Source of the DNA: Planctomycetales bacterium
GTDB lineage: Bacteria > Planctomycetota > Planctomycetia > Planctomycetales > Planctomycetaceae
DNA length: 64,000 nucleotides
NCBI GenBank assembly: GCA_026400835.1
Contig: JAPLOA010000092.1
Location: 1 to 64,000 of the forward strand
Direction of reading: 5' to 3'
This document shows positions 62,108 to 64,000 of the stretch, piece after piece. The notes under the pieces were generated by a model. That model saw nothing but the letters and a program-made list of their open reading frames with translations, did not search any database and was not told where the DNA came from. Within the stretch, counting starts at the first letter, position 1, and the number at the start of each line of letters is the position of its first letter. The position numbers were made by a program, and so were the translations under genes.

Positions 62108-63550
62108 TCAAGGTCGGTGCAGGCGGGCAAACGGTGTGTCTCGCAGCAATACCCAGGTGTCCTTGCTGCCGCCGCCCTGCGATGAATTGACGATCATCGA
62201 TCCCTCTTTCAGAGCCACTCGCGTCAGCCCGCCGGGCAGGACGAACACATCTTCGCCGAACAAAATGAACGGTCGCAGATCGACATGTCTTGGAGCCAAA
62301 CTACGGTTCAGAACCGTCGGCACTGTGGACAATGTCAGCATGGGTTGAGCGATATAGTTGCGAGGATCTTTGCGGATCGACTCCGCACACTGGTCGCGTT
62401 CTGCCTGGCTGGCTTGTGGACCCATGAGGATGCCGTATCCGCCCGATTCATTCGTGGGCTTAACGACCAGCTTATCAAGATTCGAAAGCACATACCTGCA
62501 CTGATCCGGTTCAGAACACAGATACGTTGGCACGTTCTCCAGAATGGCGTTTTCATTCAGATAATACCGAATGATCTCAGGCACATAGCGATAAACGGCC
62601 TTGTCGTCCGCGACTCCGGTTCCGGGAGCATTCGCCAGAGTTACATTGCCACTACGGTAGGCTCGCATAAGGCCAGGAACACCAAGCATGCTGTCAGGAC
62701 GAAATGCTTCGGGGTCGAGAAAGTCGTCATCAATACGGCGATAAATGACGTCGACTCGTTGCGGTCCATGAGTCGTCTTCATCCATACAACATCGCGTCG
62801 GTCGACGAATAAATCAGTCCCGTTGACGAGTTCAATGCCCATCTGCTGAGCAAGAAATGAATGCTCAAAGTATGCCGAGTTATAAACTCCGGGAGTCAGG
62901 ACCACGGCTGTCGGTGTCGAAGAGCTGGCGGACGGTGCTGTTTTCAGCAAAGCATCCAGGAGTCGTTCAGGATAATCTTCAATCGAGGCGATTGTGGATC
63001 CATAGAACACCTCCGGGAGAACTCGCTTCATGATCTCGCGGTTCTCAAGCACATAGCTGACACCGGACGGACAACGCAAATTGTCTTCAAGTACGTAAAT
63101 CGTGCCGTCATGATTGCGAACAAGGTCTGTTCCGACGACATGAGTCCACACGCCGCCAGGCGGCCGAAACCCGATACACTCGGGACGATAAGTCTTGGCG
63201 GATTTCACCAGATCCTCAGGGACAACTCCGTCTTTGAAAATCTGTCCTGCACCGTAAACATCATCCAGAAACAGATTCAATGCGCGGATACGCTGCTTCA
63301 GACCGGCTTCAATTGACGCCCATTCGTCCCAGGAAATAGGGCGTGGAACCACGTCAAACGGCCAGATTTTCTCATTGCCGTCATTATGTCCGTAGACGGC
63401 AAACGTGATTCCCTTCTCCAACAGCTCTTCTTCGGCGTGCCGCTGTCGTTCTGCGAGAACCTCGGCGGAAAGCGACGAGAGGCATTCCGACAGGGCCGGA
63501 TGTCGAGGAGTTCCATCAGAGGTCAAAAGTTCATCAAAAGTGGTTACCAC
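62108..63550 (-). CDS. Circularly permuted ATP-grasp type 2 protein
   Basis: 480 residues matching the DUF404/DUF407-type circularly permuted ATP-grasp family. Landmarks are [116 protein letters not shown], and [18 protein letters not shown] (each quoted in part). The nearly constant partners in other bacteria, an alpha-E protein and a transglutaminase-like protease, are not visible here, though they may lie beyond the window. It is probably a peptide-ligase-type enzyme of unknown product. GTG at 63550 gives a complete N-terminus. Confidence 0.87.
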   Translation of the reverse strand: MVTTFDELLTSDGTPRHPALSECLSSLSAEVLAERQRHAEEELLEKGITFAVYGHNDGNEKIWPFDVVPRPISWDEWASIEAGLKQRIRALNLFLDDVYGAGQIFKDGVVPEDLVKSAKTYRPECIGFRPPGGVWTHVVGTDLVRNHDGTIYVLEDNLRCPSGVSYVLENREIMKRVLPEVFYGSTIASIEDYPERLLDALLKTAPSASSSTPTAVVLTPGVYNSAYFEHSFLAQQMGIELVNGTDLFVDRRDVVWMKTTHGPQRVDVIYRRIDDDFLDPEAFRPDSMLGVPGLMRAYRSGNVTLANAPGTGVADDKAVYRYVPEIIRYYLNENAILENVPTYLCSEPDQCRYVLSNLDKLVVKPTNESGGYGILMGPQASQAERDQCAESIRKDPRNYIAQPMLTLSTVPTVLNRSLAPRHVDLRPFILFGEDVFVLPGGLTRVALKEGSMIVNSSQGGGSKDTWVLLRDTPFARLHRP

Positions 63551-64000
63551 GTCCTCGTATCTTTCTCATTTGGCAGTGGGAATCGCCATCCTGTTGCGGA
63601 AATGGGCACTTCTGTGCTCATGTGCACGGAGTTTAGGCACCTTCCGCTAATAATCACAATAGGCCTGAACAAATCGCAACATCCGTGCCGTCAAATTCAG
63701 ACAGCGGGGGTCATTGATAAGCCGAAGTGAATCGCCGGGTACGAATGACAACCTCCTTCAGCCCGTTCACAGCCGAGCCAGAGACGACCGCTTTTGCCTC
63801 GGCCGCGATCTGCAGTTCGGAACTATACGACCGAGGCAACAGGCCGCAGGTAAGGGCAGCAATGCGAATCGTCAGGCAAATCCGCCAGATCGATACAGAC
63901 ATTAATACTCTGTACAGGTACCATGGTAACAGCGGGCCGGGGTATAGCATTCATCGCCGACAGCAACCTCCCAGCTCGATGCAGACGCATCATGACGATT
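63551..64000. other. Unassigned end of window
   Basis: About 450 bp upstream of the ATP-grasp gene. A 79-codon minus frame (63711-63950) has a hydrophobic stretch but no ribosome binding site or recognised motif, so I do not call it. Nothing else is supported; a gene could start beyond the edge. Confidence 0.35.

Noticed and set aside
63711-63950. 79-codon frame near the window end
   Set aside because: A hydrophobic stretch alone is not enough; no ribosome binding site or known motif.
1-64000. CRISPR array, prophage, transposase, secondary-metabolite cluster, tRNA or rRNA genes
   Set aside because: No spaced direct repeats, no phage or transposase proteins, no assembly-line enzymes and no cloverleaf or rRNA signature were seen on either strand.

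Overview
The window looks like chromosomal DNA of a planctomycete (phylum Planctomycetota, probably order Planctomycetales). Evidence: three DUF1549/DUF1553 cytochrome-like proteins, three DUF1501 proteins with twin-arginine leaders, two twin-arginine TIM-barrel sugar isomerase-like proteins, an ECF sigma factor overlapping a Ser/Thr kinase gene, and an NPYEAP-type N-terminus on a membrane protein. I cannot name a genus. I see no tRNA, rRNA, CRISPR array, phage or transposase gene. Functions are inferred from motifs and family knowledge; nothing was searched.

Layout. 0.4-1.2 kb: panB. 1.6-7.6 kb, minus strand: a partial Tad/Flp pilus locus (two Flp pilins, prepilin peptidase CpaA, CpaB, secretin CpaC, CpaE/TadZ), with two possible small ORFs between; the TadA ATPase and TadB/C platform proteins are not here. 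7.8-13.5 kb: two membrane glycosyltransferase-like genes and an MFS/spermidine-synthase fusion. 13.5-20 kb: a TIM-barrel protein, a large DUF1549/DUF1553 protein, glutamine synthetase and a Bax-inhibitor-1 protein. 20-24 kb: a soluble histidine kinase, a YcxB-like protein and a coiled-coil membrane protein. 24.3-32.7 kb: a DUF1549 protein, gltD, and aceF-aceE for pyruvate dehydrogenase. 33-39 kb: a small membrane protein, cutC, a large membrane protein with a GATase-like region, and a DUF1501 protein. 39.1-44.4 kb: metH, a nucleotidyltransferase-like gene and a zinc-ribbon protein. 44.5-48.8 kb: DUF1501, a TIM-barrel protein, rsmG and a membrane protein. 48.9-52.7 kb: ECF sigma/kinase pair and a FAD oxidase. 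52.8-59 kb: a tandem alpha/beta hydrolase and an adjacent DUF1549-DUF1501 pair. 59-64 kb: a very acidic secreted protein, a HemD-like protein and a circularly permuted ATP-grasp protein.

The most unusual signals are repeats and regulation. metH contains two different REP-doublet-like palindromic elements, about 90-100 bp each, read through in frame and adding roughly 30 residues each at domain boundaries. Related or similar palindromes lie between genes across the window, including a perfect 27-bp inverted repeat after gltD. The two nearly identical pilin genes each have the same promoter arrangement (TTGAC, 16-bp spacer, TAGGTT inside a shared 12-mer) and are separated by a strong terminator, so each pilin appears to be a separate transcription unit.

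Starts were moved from the longest open frame to the best internal start where a ribosome binding site, signal peptide or family N-terminus argued for it; each case is stated.
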